Assembly: GCA_964620535.1 (NCBI GenBank) | Contig: CAZUHN010000053.1 | Location: 1-39,751, forward strand | DNA from: CAZUHN01 sp964620535 | Lineage (GTDB): Bacteria > UBA8248 | Length of the DNA: 39,751 nucleotides | Direction: 5' to 3' | Part shown: one piece after another, positions 7,931-16,212 of the stretch | How positions within the stretch are numbered: position 1 is the first letter of the stretch | Layout of the letters: every line of letters starts with the position of its first letter | Program-made: the position numbers and the translations under genes | Notes under the pieces: model-generated | Database searches by the model: none | Seen by the model: the letters and a program-made list of their open reading frames with translations, nothing else | Told to the model about the DNA's origin: nothing

Positions 7931-8632
7931 TTAGTTTAAGGTCAACGGGTTGAACTGTGTCTCGTGGTCGTAAACGTCCATGCCTTCCTTGTTCTTGAGG
8001 AAGTTTACTGCGGCGTAAGTGAGCGGGGTGGCGGCTGCCTCGTAGGCCGATTTGGCGAGCCATTGCGTCACAATCGCAATGGCCAATCCCGCTGGCGGGA
8101 TGGTTCCGGCAAAGGCCAGGGTGATGAAAACGGCGGAATCGATCGCTTGCCCCACCAGCGTCGACCCGATAGTCCTCATCCAGAGCCACCTGCCTTGGGT
8201 CGCGATTTTTATCTTCGACAATACAAAGGCGTTGGCGAACTCCCCTCCCAAATAGGCGAGAAACGAGGCGGCTAGGATGCGCGGGGCAAAGCCGAGAATG
8301 CGCTCGTAGGCCGCCTGGCCGTCCCAGAACGAAGCGGCGGGCAGCCATTTTCCGATCCAGATCGCGGCGACCACGATCAGGTTGCAGAGGAAGCCAAGCC
8401 AAATCACCCGCCTCGCCTGGCGGTAGCCGTAAACTTCGGTGAGCACGTCGCCCAGAATGTAGCTCACGGGGAAAATGACGATCGCCGCAGGGAGGAGCAA
8501 CCCGTACACCGTAATCAGCTTGACGGCCGTGATGTTTGCCGCGATCAGGGAGGCGATGAAGAGCGCAACGACGGTGACGAACCGCCACGAAAATCCGTCG
8601 AAGTCAAATTCTTTTCGCCTCACTTCTGACAT
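7931..8632 (-). CDS. yhhQ: Queuosine precursor transporter, YhhQ/VUT family
   Basis: A 233-aa inner-membrane protein of the Vut_1 family (PF02592). YhhQ imports the queuosine precursors preQ0/preQ1 for tRNA modification. Family landmarks are ASLIAANITAVKLITVYG in the first helix, FPVSYILGDVLTEVYGYRQARRVIWLGF, the LAYLGGEFANAFVLSKIK block, and RTIGSTLVGQAIDSAVFITLAF. About six hydrophobic segments are visible, and the length is typical. The ATG at 8632 is preceded by GGGAGGG at good spacing. No queuosine biosynthesis genes are visible nearby, consistent with salvage. I looked for a preQ1 riboswitch in 8633-8738 and saw no convincing match. Confidence 0.9.
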   Translation of the reverse strand: MSEVRRKEFDFDGFSWRFVTVVALFIASLIAANITAVKLITVYGLLLPAAIVIFPVSYILGDVLTEVYGYRQARRVIWLGFLCNLIVVAAIWIGKWLPAASFWDGQAAYERILGFAPRILAASFLAYLGGEFANAFVLSKIKIATQGRWLWMRTIGSTLVGQAIDSAVFITLAFAGTIPPAGLAIAIVTQWLAKSAYEAAATPLTYAAVNFLKNKEGMDVYDHETQFNPLTLN

Positions 8633-8701
8633 GGAGATACCCTCCCCCGGCGTTCGCCGCGCTGTATTTTATTGATCTGTTTTCATTTCTTTCCGGATGG
8701 G

Positions 8702-8720
8702 ATCTCCCTTCTTGGGAGAT
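8702..8720. repeat. Inverted repeat, 7-bp arms, between yhhQ and a gene remnant
   Basis: ATCTCCC at 8702-8708 and GGGAGAT at 8714-8720 form a perfect 7-bp stem with a 5-base loop. There is no T-tract on either side, so it is not a standard intrinsic terminator. It lies 70-90 bases upstream of the yhhQ start and could be a 5' leader structure or operator. Confidence 0.35.
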
Positions 8721-8738
8721 TACCCGAAAGAACGAACG

Positions 8739-8987
8739 TTAAATGAAAATCCGGGCGGGAGACGCCTGTTTCCCGTCTAAGAGTCTTTCCATAGCGTATG
8801 CTAGTTGGGCGAGATTTCCCACCTCATGGAGGGCGTCACAGTAGGGCTGGTAGGAGGGCATGTCGGAATCGCCCGATCCCCAGAGATAAGGCGCCTCGGG
8901 ATTCATCCAAACAATCCGGCGGGCGCGGTACTTTATCGAATCCATGAAGTCCAATCGCGGATTGTTGAAGTTGTTCCGCGCGTCCCC
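8739..8987 (-). pseudogene. C-terminal fragment of a CoxE-like VWA-domain protein
   Basis: About 83 residues match the end of VWA proteins of the CoxE family (PF05762), the accessory proteins encoded with molybdenum hydroxylases such as CO dehydrogenase. Visible family blocks are GDARNNFNNPRLD, RARRIVWMNPEAPYLWGSGDSDM and the terminal PYCDALHEVGNLAQL. The N-terminal two thirds, including the MIDAS metal site, are absent. The frame continues upstream only into non-homologous sequence next to the FMN reductase remnant, so the join looks like a deletion end point. A start at the internal ATG (8954) would give 71 residues with no complete domain. Confidence 0.75.
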
Positions 8988-9015
8988 TAATGGGGGTGAG
9001 GAGTCAGGCGTCCAG

Positions 9016-9545
9016 TTAATGGAGGAGCTGGACCAGCTGTTTGTCCAGATTTTCGACGGAAGCGTTCCGGCCTTGATCGATTAGTTTTCCGTCGGCGCCG
9101 AACGAATCATTGGAGTTGCGCAATGCGATCTGATCCGGAATGACGAAAACCCGCAAATTTCCTAAACTAGCCCGCAGGTGAATCAGCCCGCGCAGGCCTC
9201 CCAACGAGTCCGGCGAAGTGCTCATGATGGCTGCGATCTTGTCCTTAAAGCACGCCATGGACTCTTCGCCCTCGCCGGCTCTCGACGCCCAGTCGATCGC
9301 GTTTTTCAATACGCCTGGGACCGATGTGTTGTATTCGGGGGAGGCGTTCAGGAATCCCTGATGCGCCTTCATGAGCTCTTTCAGTTTTCGCGCGTTTTCC
9401 GGCAGGCCTTCCCTGGCCCGAAAATCTAGATAGGTGTCCTCGGTGCTGACTTCCCGCGCTCCGGCGGAGGCGAGTTTCACGAGTTGTTGTTGTACGAATC
9501 GATGCGCAAGTTACCGGCAAATGCCAGGTTTCGGGGCGTGCAAGC
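9016..9545 (-). pseudogene. NADPH-dependent FMN reductase, frameshifted
   Basis: The body (9016-9480, 154 residues) matches the flavodoxin-like NADPH-dependent FMN reductase family (PF03358). It shows the FMN-phosphate and ring-binding region ASPEYNTSVPGVLKNAIDWASR, then FKDKIAAIMSTSPDSLGGLRG and the C-terminal NLDKQLVQLL. The expected N-terminal strand and phosphate loop, LAFAGNLRIDSYN, is present at about 9488-9527 but in another frame. Adding one base near 9490 restores SYNQQLVKLASAG. Without it, translation from the N-terminus hits TGA at once. A clean start codon for the N-terminal piece is not visible, so a second lesion is likely. A caller may still report 9016-9480 as a gene, but it lacks the FMN-phosphate loop. 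Confidence 0.7.
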
Positions 9546-9699
9546 TATTCGGCCCTCCTCTAATGAACATACAAAAAAACGCAAATCCCGGCCGAGGACG
9601 GCTGGAGCCTATTTTGACGGTTCGGGGAAATATTTGCGTGCGGCCATATATCTTCGCGGCAAGAGGTTGGCAAGTCAGCGATAGAGCCGGGACGTTCTC

Positions 9700-10797
9700 T
9701 CAGACCGTCTTTCCCCTTCCCGCGACAGTTAGCGTCTCCAGTACTTCGCTGTCGCGTACGAGGTAAAGGGTGTCGTGAAGATTCACGGACTGGCATACGT
9801 GGTTAGGGATAATCTCGATCTTGTCGCCGATGCCGGGGATGGGACCCGCGCCCTGGGGGACGAGGACGCCGTGCTCTTCGCTCAGCCGGTCAACGCGCAG
9901 ATGGGGGTGGCCCACAACGACTCCGAAGCCGGCAACCGTGAATTGGCCGGCGGGCCGATCGTTGCTGAGCGCCTTCGAGCCCGCATCGACCACGAGTCGG
10001 TCAGGGTGGCGCGAGACGACGGTGGTCAGGATTGTGTAAGCGCAATCTTCGAACCCCGCCGCTTCCAACGCGACCGTGCTCGCGTCGTAGAAAACGAAAG
10101 TCCCGGGCCGAAGCTCGGTGATGCCGGGTGCGCCCCCAAAGCGGGCGAGGGGGGTGGTGCCTATGCTCACCTCCTCAACCTTGATGCCGTTCCTCCGCAG
10201 GAGGTCTGCTGTCTCGATACAGGCGCCCGCCTCCTGGAGGGCGATCTCGGGAAGCTCCGCCAGATCATGGGCGTGGCGGTCCATCCCGCCGTGGGTGAGC
10301 AGGCCTGCGAAATGGAGGGAGGGCAGATCCCGAAGGCGGCGAACGATGTTCAGGACCGGCTCGCCGAGCGGGAGCCCCACCCGGTGCATGCCCGAATCGA
10401 TCTCAACGAGGATGCGGACGATCTGTCCCTGCTCTTCCGCAGCGGCGGAGAGCCCCTCCGCCACCTCGAGCGAGTCAGTGGTACAGGCCATCCGGGCGCG
10501 GCCGTTTAGATCGAGGAAGCGACCAATTTTTTTCTTCCCCACGATGGGGTAGGCCACCAGGATGTCGTCGATCCCGGCGGCGACCATAACCTCGGCCTCT
10601 CCCACTTTCGCCACCGTAACGCCCTTCGCCCCGAGCTCAATGGCCCGCTTGGCAATTTGGGGGGATTTATGGGTTTTGGCGTGGGGCCGCAGACGGACGC
10701 CCGCCCTCTCGGCCACCTCTATCATGCGGCGTAGGTTCCGATCCATTCTGTCGTAATTGACCAACGGGGCGGGGGTTTCGACCTCCCACTTATTCAT
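9700..10797 (-). CDS. D-threonine aldolase / D-serine dehydratase-like PLP enzyme
   Basis: A 365-aa fold-type III PLP enzyme. The N-terminal alanine-racemase-like barrel (about 10-240) carries the Schiff-base lysine K41 in RLRPHAKTHKSP. The C-terminal domain (about 260-350, D-ser_dehydrat, PF14031) carries the zinc-binding pair His333 and Cys335 in IPNHVCQSVN, as in eukaryotic D-serine dehydratase and bacterial D-threonine aldolase. Such enzymes act on D-beta-hydroxy amino acids, either splitting D-threonine to glycine and acetaldehyde or dehydrating D-serine. The sequence alone does not decide which. ATG at 10797 follows AAGGAG at seven bases. The gene is divergent from the threonine synthase-like gene, with 106 bases between starts, so they may share control. 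Confidence 0.88.
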   Translation of the reverse strand: MNKWEVETPAPLVNYDRMDRNLRRMIEVAERAGVRLRPHAKTHKSPQIAKRAIELGAKGVTVAKVGEAEVMVAAGIDDILVAYPIVGKKKIGRFLDLNGRARMACTTDSLEVAEGLSAAAEEQGQIVRILVEIDSGMHRVGLPLGEPVLNIVRRLRDLPSLHFAGLLTHGGMDRHAHDLAELPEIALQEAGACIETADLLRRNGIKVEEVSIGTTPLARFGGAPGITELRPGTFVFYDASTVALEAAGFEDCAYTILTTVVSRHPDRLVVDAGSKALSNDRPAGQFTVAGFGVVVGHPHLRVDRLSEEHGVLVPQGAGPIPGIGDKIEIIPNHVCQSVNLHDTLYLVRDSEVLETLTVAGRGKTV

Positions 10798-10903
10798 GGC
10801 GGACTCCTTGCTGAGGGGGACGGCCTCGATTGCGAAAGGATGTAGTAGAATTCGAATTCATTCGAGACTTTATCACCTTGAAGCGTACGGCAGAAAGGGT
10901 GAA

Positions 10904-12076
10904 ATGACTGAAGCCCGATTGGGTTGCCTGGAATGCAGAGCGGAGTATTCCGCGAGAGAGCCTCGATGGAGGTGCGATGCGTGTGGCGGGCCGCTGGATA
11001 TCGCGGAAGCGGAAATTTTTCCGCGCAATAAGCCCCGGATCCGCCCGGAAAACATGTGGCGGTACCGGGAGGCGATCCCGATCGTCGGTGACGGGAACAT
11101 CGTAAGCCTTTCGGAGGGTTTTACGCCCCTGATCCGGCTTCCCCTGGCGGGGGGGGAGGCTTGGGTCAAACTCGATTTCCTGTTCCCCACCGGCTCGTTC
11201 AAGGACCGGGGCGCCGCGGTTCTCATCAGCAAGCTCAAGGAGTGGGGGGTGCGGGAAATTCTGGGGGATTCCTCCGGAAACGCCGCGGCCGCGATTGCCG
11301 CTTACGCGGCGCGCGCGGGGATGGCCTGCGACATGTACGTTCCCTCCGGCACTTCCGCCGCGAAGTGCGCACAGATCGCCGCCTACGGGGCCCGGGTGAG
11401 GAAAATCCCGGGCGGCCGCCAGGCCACGACGGAGGCTGCCGTGGCGGCTACCCGGGACCGCTTTTATGCGAGCCATTTCTGGAACTGCTGGTTCTGCCAC
11501 GGGACCAAGACCTGGGCGTTCGAAGTATGGGAGCAGCTCGGCGGGCGGGCGCCGGACGCGGTCGTGATCCCGGCGGGCCACGGTTCCCTGCTCATCGGGG
11601 CTTTCAAGGGGTTCCAGGAGCTTTTGAATGCGGGCTATATTGAGCGTCTTCCCCGCCTTTTCGCCGCCCAGGCGGCGGCGTGCGCGCCTCTCGTAAAGAT
11701 CTGGCAAGAAGATCTGACCGCCCTCCCGGAAATCTACCCGACCCCCACCCTGGCCGAGGGGATAAGCATCGCCTCTCCTGTAAGATGGAAGCAGATGCTC
11801 GCCGCTGTCCGGGAATCGGGGGGGGAGGCCGTATCAGTCGGAGAAGAAGCGCTTTCCCCCATTATCAGGGCGCTGGCGGGCCGAGGTATTCTGGTCGAGC
11901 CGACGAGCGCCGTCCCCTTCGCCGCCGCGGAGAGTTTGTGGCAGATGGGAAAGCTCGTTGACTGTCCCGTCGTGGTGGTCCCCGCCACGGGCCACGGCCT
12001 CAAGGCGGCGGACAAATTGGAGAAAATCCTGAGGTTGCAGCTGCCCCTCGCGGGTGCGCCGGGGGCCGGAAAATGA
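10904..12076 (+). CDS. thrC: Threonine synthase-like PLP enzyme
   Basis: A 390-aa fold-type II PLP enzyme. The N-terminus holds a zinc-ribbon-like quartet C8, C11, C24 and C27 (CLEC...CDAC), as in many bacterial and archaeal threonine synthases. Next come SLSEGFTPLIRLP and the PLP lysine K100 in PTGSFKDRGA. DSSGNAAAAIAAYAARAG is the phosphate and substrate loop region, and PAGHGSLLIGAFKGF the glycine-rich PLP-phosphate loop. The normal reaction is O-phosphohomoserine to L-threonine. Start chosen: ATG at 10904 with GAAAGGGTG just upstream. The same frame is open back to 10757, but that part is antisense to the divergent gene. Related threonine-synthase-like lyases exist, so the exact substrate is uncertain. 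No thrA or thrB is present here. Confidence 0.82.
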   Translation: MTEARLGCLECRAEYSAREPRWRCDACGGPLDIAEAEIFPRNKPRIRPENMWRYREAIPIVGDGNIVSLSEGFTPLIRLPLAGGEAWVKLDFLFPTGSFKDRGAAVLISKLKEWGVREILGDSSGNAAAAIAAYAARAGMACDMYVPSGTSAAKCAQIAAYGARVRKIPGGRQATTEAAVAATRDRFYASHFWNCWFCHGTKTWAFEVWEQLGGRAPDAVVIPAGHGSLLIGAFKGFQELLNAGYIERLPRLFAAQAAACAPLVKIWQEDLTALPEIYPTPTLAEGISIASPVRWKQMLAAVRESGGEAVSVGEEALSPIIRALAGRGILVEPTSAVPFAAAESLWQMGKLVDCPVVVVPATGHGLKAADKLEKILRLQLPLAGAPGAGK

Positions 12077-12178
12077 TATGCTGTATTTCTCTTACCGGGA
12101 TGTCATTGTTGAATGGTTTGGCTTGAATCGGCGAAAAAGGGCCGCGTTGATTTTTCTGGCGCGTAAGGAGCCGCCCGC

Positions 12179-12709
12179 ATGGCCAAAACTGATCGAAGGG
12201 CCATTTCCTTCACTCTGAACGGCGAGTCGGTCGAAGTTACCGTTTCCGTCACCCGCTATCTCGTCGACGTTATCCGAGAAGACCTAGCCATGATGGGAAC
12301 CAAGCGCGCCTGCGATCAGGGGGTGTGCGGCTCGTGCTCCGTCATCATGAACGGCGTTCTCACCAGCAGTTGTCTCACCCTCGCCGTCCGGGCCGACGGC
12401 GCGACGGTCCAGACCATTGAAGGGCTGGGCAGCCTCGAAGAGGGGATGCACCCTCTTCAAAAGAGCTTCGCCAGCCATGGCGCGACCCAGTGCGGGTATT
12501 GCACCCCTGGTATGATCATAACGGCCAAGGCGCTCCTTGACGAAAATCCGGACCCCAGCGAGGAGGAAATCAAGCACTATCTCGCGGGCAACCTCTGCCG
12601 CTGCACGGGCTACACCAAAATTATCGAGGCCATTCGGGCCGTGGCCGAAGGGCGCACCGAGCCGGATCCCCCTATCACGGTTCCCACCGTAAAGATCTAC
12701 GAGACCTAA
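12179..12709 (+). CDS. coxS: Two-[2Fe-2S] small subunit of a molybdenum hydroxylase (CoxS/XdhC type), orphan
   Basis: A 176-aa electron-transfer subunit. The N-terminal plant-type ferredoxin domain has C45, C50, C53 and C65 (CDQGVCGSCSV...C). The C-terminal helical domain has C105, C108, C140 and C142 (CGYCTPGM...CRCTGY). All eight ligands of the two clusters are intact. In CO dehydrogenase, aldehyde oxidase and xanthine dehydrogenase families this subunit passes electrons from the molybdopterin large subunit to the FAD subunit. Neither of those subunits is encoded in this window, which is unusual. ATG at 12179 follows AAGGAG. It precedes a VOC gene by about 45 bases and may be co-transcribed with it. 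The only other trace of such a system is the CoxE-like fragment at 8739-8987. Confidence 0.9.
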   Translation: MAKTDRRAISFTLNGESVEVTVSVTRYLVDVIREDLAMMGTKRACDQGVCGSCSVIMNGVLTSSCLTLAVRADGATVQTIEGLGSLEEGMHPLQKSFASHGATQCGYCTPGMIITAKALLDENPDPSEEEIKHYLAGNLCRCTGYTKIIEAIRAVAEGRTEPDPPITVPTVKIYET

Positions 12710-12753
12710 AAACGGTCCGGAAAAATAATTCCCGTAAAGGGTTGGGCGGAGCG

Positions 12754-13221
12754 GTGAAGATCACTTTCGACCACGTTGTCTTCCGCGTCAGCGACCTCGA
12801 CCGATCCATCGTTTTCTGCCGCGATGTCATGGGTTTTGAGCCGGTGGGAAAGCGCCGGCAGCCCGAATTCCGCCGGGTGGAGCAGGTCGTCTTCCGGGTA
12901 GGCGAGAGCCAGGTGCAGGTCCTCTTCCACCAGGCGGATTTCGAAAAAGACGATCCCGCCGACATGCGGGGGATGGATCACCTCGCCTTCCGGGTGGGCT
13001 ACGGGGAGTACGAGGTCATCCTCGGGCGTCTTGCCGCGAATGGGTTCACGCCCCATCGCGGCGAGGAGCGCAACCTCGGCGCCCTGGGAATCGGCTACGC
13101 CACCTATTTCTACGGCCCCGATGGGATCGAGCTTGAGATCAAGCGCTACGACGACCCGCCTGAGCAGCCCGGCCCGGAGTGGTATGTGCAGGGACTGGCG
13201 GAGGCCCCGAAGCGGAATTGA
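12754..13221 (+). CDS. VOC-superfamily protein (glyoxalase/dioxygenase fold)
   Basis: A protein of about 155 aa with the paired beta-alpha-beta-beta-beta modules of the vicinal oxygen chelate superfamily. Likely metal ligands are His in TFDHVVFRV, His in GMDHLAFRV and Glu in GIELEIKRY, the usual positions. The family includes glyoxalase I, extradiol dioxygenases and fosfomycin resistance proteins, and the sequence does not identify the substrate. Start choice is uncertain. The GTG at 12754 (VKITFDHV) fits the family N-terminus, while a TTG at 12742 would add four residues. It lies between the CoxS-like gene and an acyl-CoA synthetase. Confidence 0.8.
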   Translation: MKITFDHVVFRVSDLDRSIVFCRDVMGFEPVGKRRQPEFRRVEQVVFRVGESQVQVLFHQADFEKDDPADMRGMDHLAFRVGYGEYEVILGRLAANGFTPHRGEERNLGALGIGYATYFYGPDGIELEIKRYDDPPEQPGPEWYVQGLAEAPKRN

Positions 13222-13523
13222 GAGCGGCCTCTAAAGGGGACGGTCCAGGAGGAAAGGCCTTCCGTCTCCACTCTATTTTCGCGCCATTTTGGCGGAACAC
13301 CCGCGTATTCGGAGGGCCCTTCCCCCAAAATGTCATGCGCATTGAATGCCCCGATAAGCCAGGGCTTCTTAACCGTACGGATTCCCTCTAGGCTGCATTT
13401 CAAAGCGTTAGTCATTCCTCCTGACCGCGGGTGGAGATCATCAGTTCGATGAAGCCGCTTGGGCGTCCCCCAGGGAGGCGGCCGGGGTCGGATGGCGGCA
13501 CCGGGAAACAAGGGAAATCATCC
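13222..13523. other. Non-coding gap between VOC and acyl-CoA synthetase genes
   Basis: About 300 bases without a convincing gene. The frame of the next gene is open back to 13431, but the upstream part is proline/glycine-rich and unlike the family. On the minus strand a frame starting at the ATG at 13415, with AGGAGG only two bases before it, runs into the VOC gene and resembles nothing I know. I see no clear promoter or terminator. Confidence 0.4.
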
Positions 13524-15074
13524 ATGAACATGGCGGTTTTTTTGGATCGCGCGGGAAGGTCCGTCGGCGGGCGGCCCGTCATCACGGTAGGCGAGAAGAC
13601 CCACAGCACCTGCGCCGAACTCGCGGGGCGCGTCGCCCGGATCGCAGGCCGGATCCGGGATCGCCTGGGTCTCGCCCCCGGGGAGCGGCTCGCCCTTGTC
13701 ATGAAGAACTGCCCCGAATTCATCGAAGTGCTTTACGCCGCCTGGCACGCGGGCCTATGTGCTGTCCCCATCAACGCCAAGCTCCACCCGCGAGAGATCG
13801 CCTTCATTCTGGACAACTCCGGGTCGAGGTGCTGCGTCGCCACCCCCGACCTCATGGAGGCGGTCGGGCCCCTCGTGGACGATGTCCCCGGCCTTGAGCG
13901 GGTCGTCAGCACCGGGGCCGGGGAGTACCGCGCCCTGCGCGCCGGTGATCCGGCGCCCCTCGCCGGGCGCGCAGCGGACGATGCCGCGTGGCTCTTCTAC
14001 ACGAGCGGTACCACCGGCCGACCCAAGGGGGCCATGCTGAGCCACCGCAACCTCCAGGCTATGATGCTGAGCTATTTTGCCGACGTTGACGCGATCTCCG
14101 GGGAAGACTGCATCCTCCACGCCGCGCCCATGTCGCACGGCTCGGGGCTCTACATCATGCCCCATATGGCGATGGCCGCGAAGCAGGTGATCCCCGAGAG
14201 CGGAGGTTTTGACCCGGAGGAGATCTGCCGCCTGTTTCCCGCCCACAAGGGTATGACTTTCTTCGCCGCGCCCACCATGGTGACGCGGCTCATCCACAGC
14301 CCCGCGCTGGGCGCCGCCGACAGCCGCAACCTCAAGACCATCGTCTACGGCGGGGGGCCGATGTATGTCGAAGACCTCAAGCTCGCCATCGAGCGGATCG
14401 GCAACAAATTCGCCCAGATCTACGGCCAGGGGGAGAGCCCCATGACCATCACCGCGCTCTCGAAGGAGCGCCACGCCGAAAAAGATCACCTCCGCTACCT
14501 GCAGCGAATCGCCTCGGTGGGCGTTCCCCACACCGTGGTCGAGGTGCGGGTGGCAGCGCAGGACGACAGTCCGCTTCCCGCTGGAGAGGCGGGGGAGGTT
14601 CTGGTTCGCGGGGATGTGGTGATGCAGGGCTACTGGAATGATCCGGAGGCCACCGCGGCTGGACTGCGCGGCGGCTGGCTTCACACCGGAGACGTGGGGA
14701 CGTTCGATGAGGACGGCTTCCTCACCCTCAAGGACCGATCCAAGGACCTCATCATCAGCGGGGGAAGCAACATCTACCCGCGCGAGGTGGAAGAAGTGCT
14801 GCTCCGGCACGAGGGAGTTCTCGAGGTCTCGGTGGTGGGAAAACCCCACCCCGAATGGGGGGAAGAAGTAATTGCCTTCGTGGTCCCGATGCCGGGAGGC
14901 CATGTTGAAGAAAAAGAACTGGACGCCCTTTGCCTCGGTAAGATCGCCCGCTTCAAGCGCCCGCGGGAATACCTATTCGTGGATCGCCTGCCCAAGAACA
15001 GCTACGGCAAAGTGCTCAAGATTGAACTGCGCGAGTGGCTCCGGAAAGAGGATCGGCCCAAGAGAGAAAGCTGA
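13524..15074 (+). CDS. Acyl-CoA synthetase / AMP-dependent ligase (ANL superfamily)
   Basis: A 516-aa acyl-adenylate-forming enzyme that would activate a carboxylic acid with ATP and load it on CoA. ANL core motifs are in order: the P-loop YTSGTTGRPKGAMLSHRN (about 159-176), the substrate/ATP motif YGQGESPMT (about 325-333), the hinge region LHTGDVGTFDEDGFLTLKDR followed by KDLIISGGSNIYPREVEE, and the C-terminal catalytic lysine K496 in KNSYGKVLK. Length and motifs fit the FadD-like medium/long-chain group. The acid substrate cannot be told. The motif-5 position reads YGQGESPM where many family members have YGMTE. Start chosen: ATG at 13524 after AAGGGA. Upstream in-frame codons to 13431 look non-coding. 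Confidence 0.93.
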   Translation: MNMAVFLDRAGRSVGGRPVITVGEKTHSTCAELAGRVARIAGRIRDRLGLAPGERLALVMKNCPEFIEVLYAAWHAGLCAVPINAKLHPREIAFILDNSGSRCCVATPDLMEAVGPLVDDVPGLERVVSTGAGEYRALRAGDPAPLAGRAADDAAWLFYTSGTTGRPKGAMLSHRNLQAMMLSYFADVDAISGEDCILHAAPMSHGSGLYIMPHMAMAAKQVIPESGGFDPEEICRLFPAHKGMTFFAAPTMVTRLIHSPALGAADSRNLKTIVYGGGPMYVEDLKLAIERIGNKFAQIYGQGESPMTITALSKERHAEKDHLRYLQRIASVGVPHTVVEVRVAAQDDSPLPAGEAGEVLVRGDVVMQGYWNDPEATAAGLRGGWLHTGDVGTFDEDGFLTLKDRSKDLIISGGSNIYPREVEEVLLRHEGVLEVSVVGKPHPEWGEEVIAFVVPMPGGHVEEKELDALCLGKIARFKRPREYLFVDRLPKNSYGKVLKIELREWLRKEDRPKRES

Positions 15075-15122
15075 TTCGGCCCTTTTTCCGGCTTGCCGCA
15101 CAGCCTTTCACGGGAGTTCTCA

Positions 15123-15457
15123 TCATTCAAGTTGTACAATCGCGGTTTCAAAATCCTCTTTGCGGCCGATATTTGTGTCGTGCCCTTTCCCGGATGTGTC
15201 TTCAAACAAGAGGACGCTCCCGGCGGAAAATGTGCGGACCTCGCCGTCGCTTGCCTTGACTTCCGCCTCGGCGCTGTATGCCAATCGCCCGTCCAGCCCG
15301 CAGGAGCGCGTAAGAACAGAAAGCGTGGCCCTGTCCACGGCTCTGACACGTATACGGGCGGGGATGGCAGGGCGAACTGAAAAAGCGAAAGTTCCGCCTC
15401 TGCATCCTCAAAGTGGTATTCGCCCGTCTCGTCTCCGTACAACCGAACGTATTTCAT
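15123..15457 (-). pseudogene. Cupin-domain protein, broken by an internal deletion
   Basis: The N-terminal half (ATG at 15457, MKYVRLYGDETGEYHFEDAE, then PPVYVSEPW and FLRAPAGWTGDWHTAPRR) is a typical start of small cupin proteins. It breaks off at about 15285. The second half of the same family follows at once in another frame: EAEVKASDGEVRTFSAGSVL, then LLFEDTSGKGHDT, ending at the stop at 15123. Between the halves the expected connecting strand of roughly 8-10 residues is missing, so the lesion is a deletion of a few tens of bases rather than a single-base slip. The metal-site histidines straddle the break. The ATG follows GAGGGG at about nine bases. The gene is convergent with the acyl-CoA synthetase. 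Confidence 0.7.
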
Positions 15458-15472
15458 CCCCAATGCCCCTCT

Positions 15473-15613
15473 TCAGCTGGCAACCGTTGATTCGCGGCTT
15501 TCCGCGATTTCCTCGGAAAAATTCCCGGGTATTTGCAGGGCAAAGCCGTACTTTTTCAACGCGCCGGTGCGAATGAAAGAAAAGATAGTGTTTTTTGCCC
15601 ATCTCGGCTTCAC
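15473..15613 (-). CDS. Small ORF or gene remnant just upstream of the cupin
   Basis: A GTG at 15613 opens 46 codons ending 15 bases before the cupin ATG. The peptide contains NTIFSFIRTGALKKYGFAL and ends SEEIAESRESTVAS, which looks like coding sequence, but I do not recognise it and there is no good ribosome site. It may be the C-terminal remainder of a decayed gene whose earlier part lies at about 15614-15670 in another frame. Confidence 0.25.
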   Translation of the reverse strand: MKPRWAKNTIFSFIRTGALKKYGFALQIPGNFSEEIAESRESTVAS

Positions 15614-15806
15614 CGGCCGGAAGAAGAGCCGTGCGCGGGTAGCCCCCGAACTCCTGCTAGCAATCGTTCCTTATATTTCTTCCAATGAAAGCACAGGGAG
15701 ATGGCGGGAAGCCGGGGCGGGGTGAAAACTCCGGCCGGCCATTTGGCCCCAAATATTTGCTCGCCTGGGCGGAGAACCCTGAGCGTAACGGGAAATGCGG
15801 ATAGAC
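15614..15806. other. Gap upstream of the csp terminator
   Basis: About 190 bases with no gene I can support. Part of it may belong to the remnant at 15473-15613. Confidence 0.3.
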
Positions 15807-15833
15807 AAACAGCGGCCCAAGGGGCCGCCGTTT
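15807..15833 (-). terminator. Hairpin terminator after the cold shock gene
   Basis: Arms at 15807-15817 and 15823-15833 form an 11-bp stem (AAAC plus a GC-rich core, one G-U pair) with a 5-base loop. It starts 25 bases beyond the cold shock stop. On the minus strand it ends in TTTGTCT; on the plus strand it ends in TTTGTTGTAT, so it may work in both directions. This fits the usual strong terminator of csp genes. Confidence 0.6.
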
Positions 15834-15857
15834 GTTGTATATTGTAAGGAATAATCC

Positions 15858-16067
15858 CTATTCGCTTCCCCCCTTTTTCACGTTCGCCGCCTGGAGCCCT
15901 TTCGGGCCCTGTACAATTTCGAACGTGACTCGGTCTCCTTCCTGGAGGGATCGGAAACCCTCTGATTGGATGGCGGAGTGGTGAACGAAGACGTCATCCC
16001 CCCCCTCCTGCGAAATGAACCCAAACCCCTTCGAATCGTTGAACCACTTTACTGTTCCTTCTGGCAC
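15858..16067 (-). CDS. Cold shock domain protein (CspA family)
   Basis: A 69-aa single OB-fold nucleic-acid-binding protein. RNP1 (KGFGFISQ) and RNP2 (DVFVHHSAI) are both intact, with the flanking GTVKWFNDSKG and VTFEIVQGPKGLQAANV. It acts as an RNA chaperone in the cytoplasm. Start chosen: GTG at 16067, preceded by GGGAG at seven bases. The frame is open to an ATG at 16112, but those 15 extra residues are foreign to the family. It is monocistronic, with its own terminator at 15807-15833. Confidence 0.95.
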   Translation of the reverse strand: MPEGTVKWFNDSKGFGFISQEGGDDVFVHHSAIQSEGFRSLQEGDRVTFEIVQGPKGLQAANVKKGGSE

Positions 16068-16212
16068 CCTTTTTCTCCCACATTGATACAAAAACGAAGT
16101 CTTCCCTGCCACGCCTGTCGTGATGGGATTTATATCAAGCTACCAGAGAGGACCCCTATCGCGCAAGGCCCGGAAAAGGGGGAAATGGCCACCCCGTTAC
16201 GCCTTTTTCTCT

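Noticed and set aside
8633..8738. preQ1 riboswitch upstream of yhhQ
   Set aside because: A simple 7-bp hairpin is present, but I do not find the H-type pseudoknot layout of a preQ1 aptamer.
13146..13511. Minus-strand frame in the gap after the VOC gene
   Set aside because: Half of it is antisense to the VOC gene; the AGGAGG is only two bases from its ATG and no homology is recognised.
13755..14903. 382-codon minus-strand open frame
   Set aside because: Antisense to the acyl-CoA synthetase, whose motifs are unmistakable.
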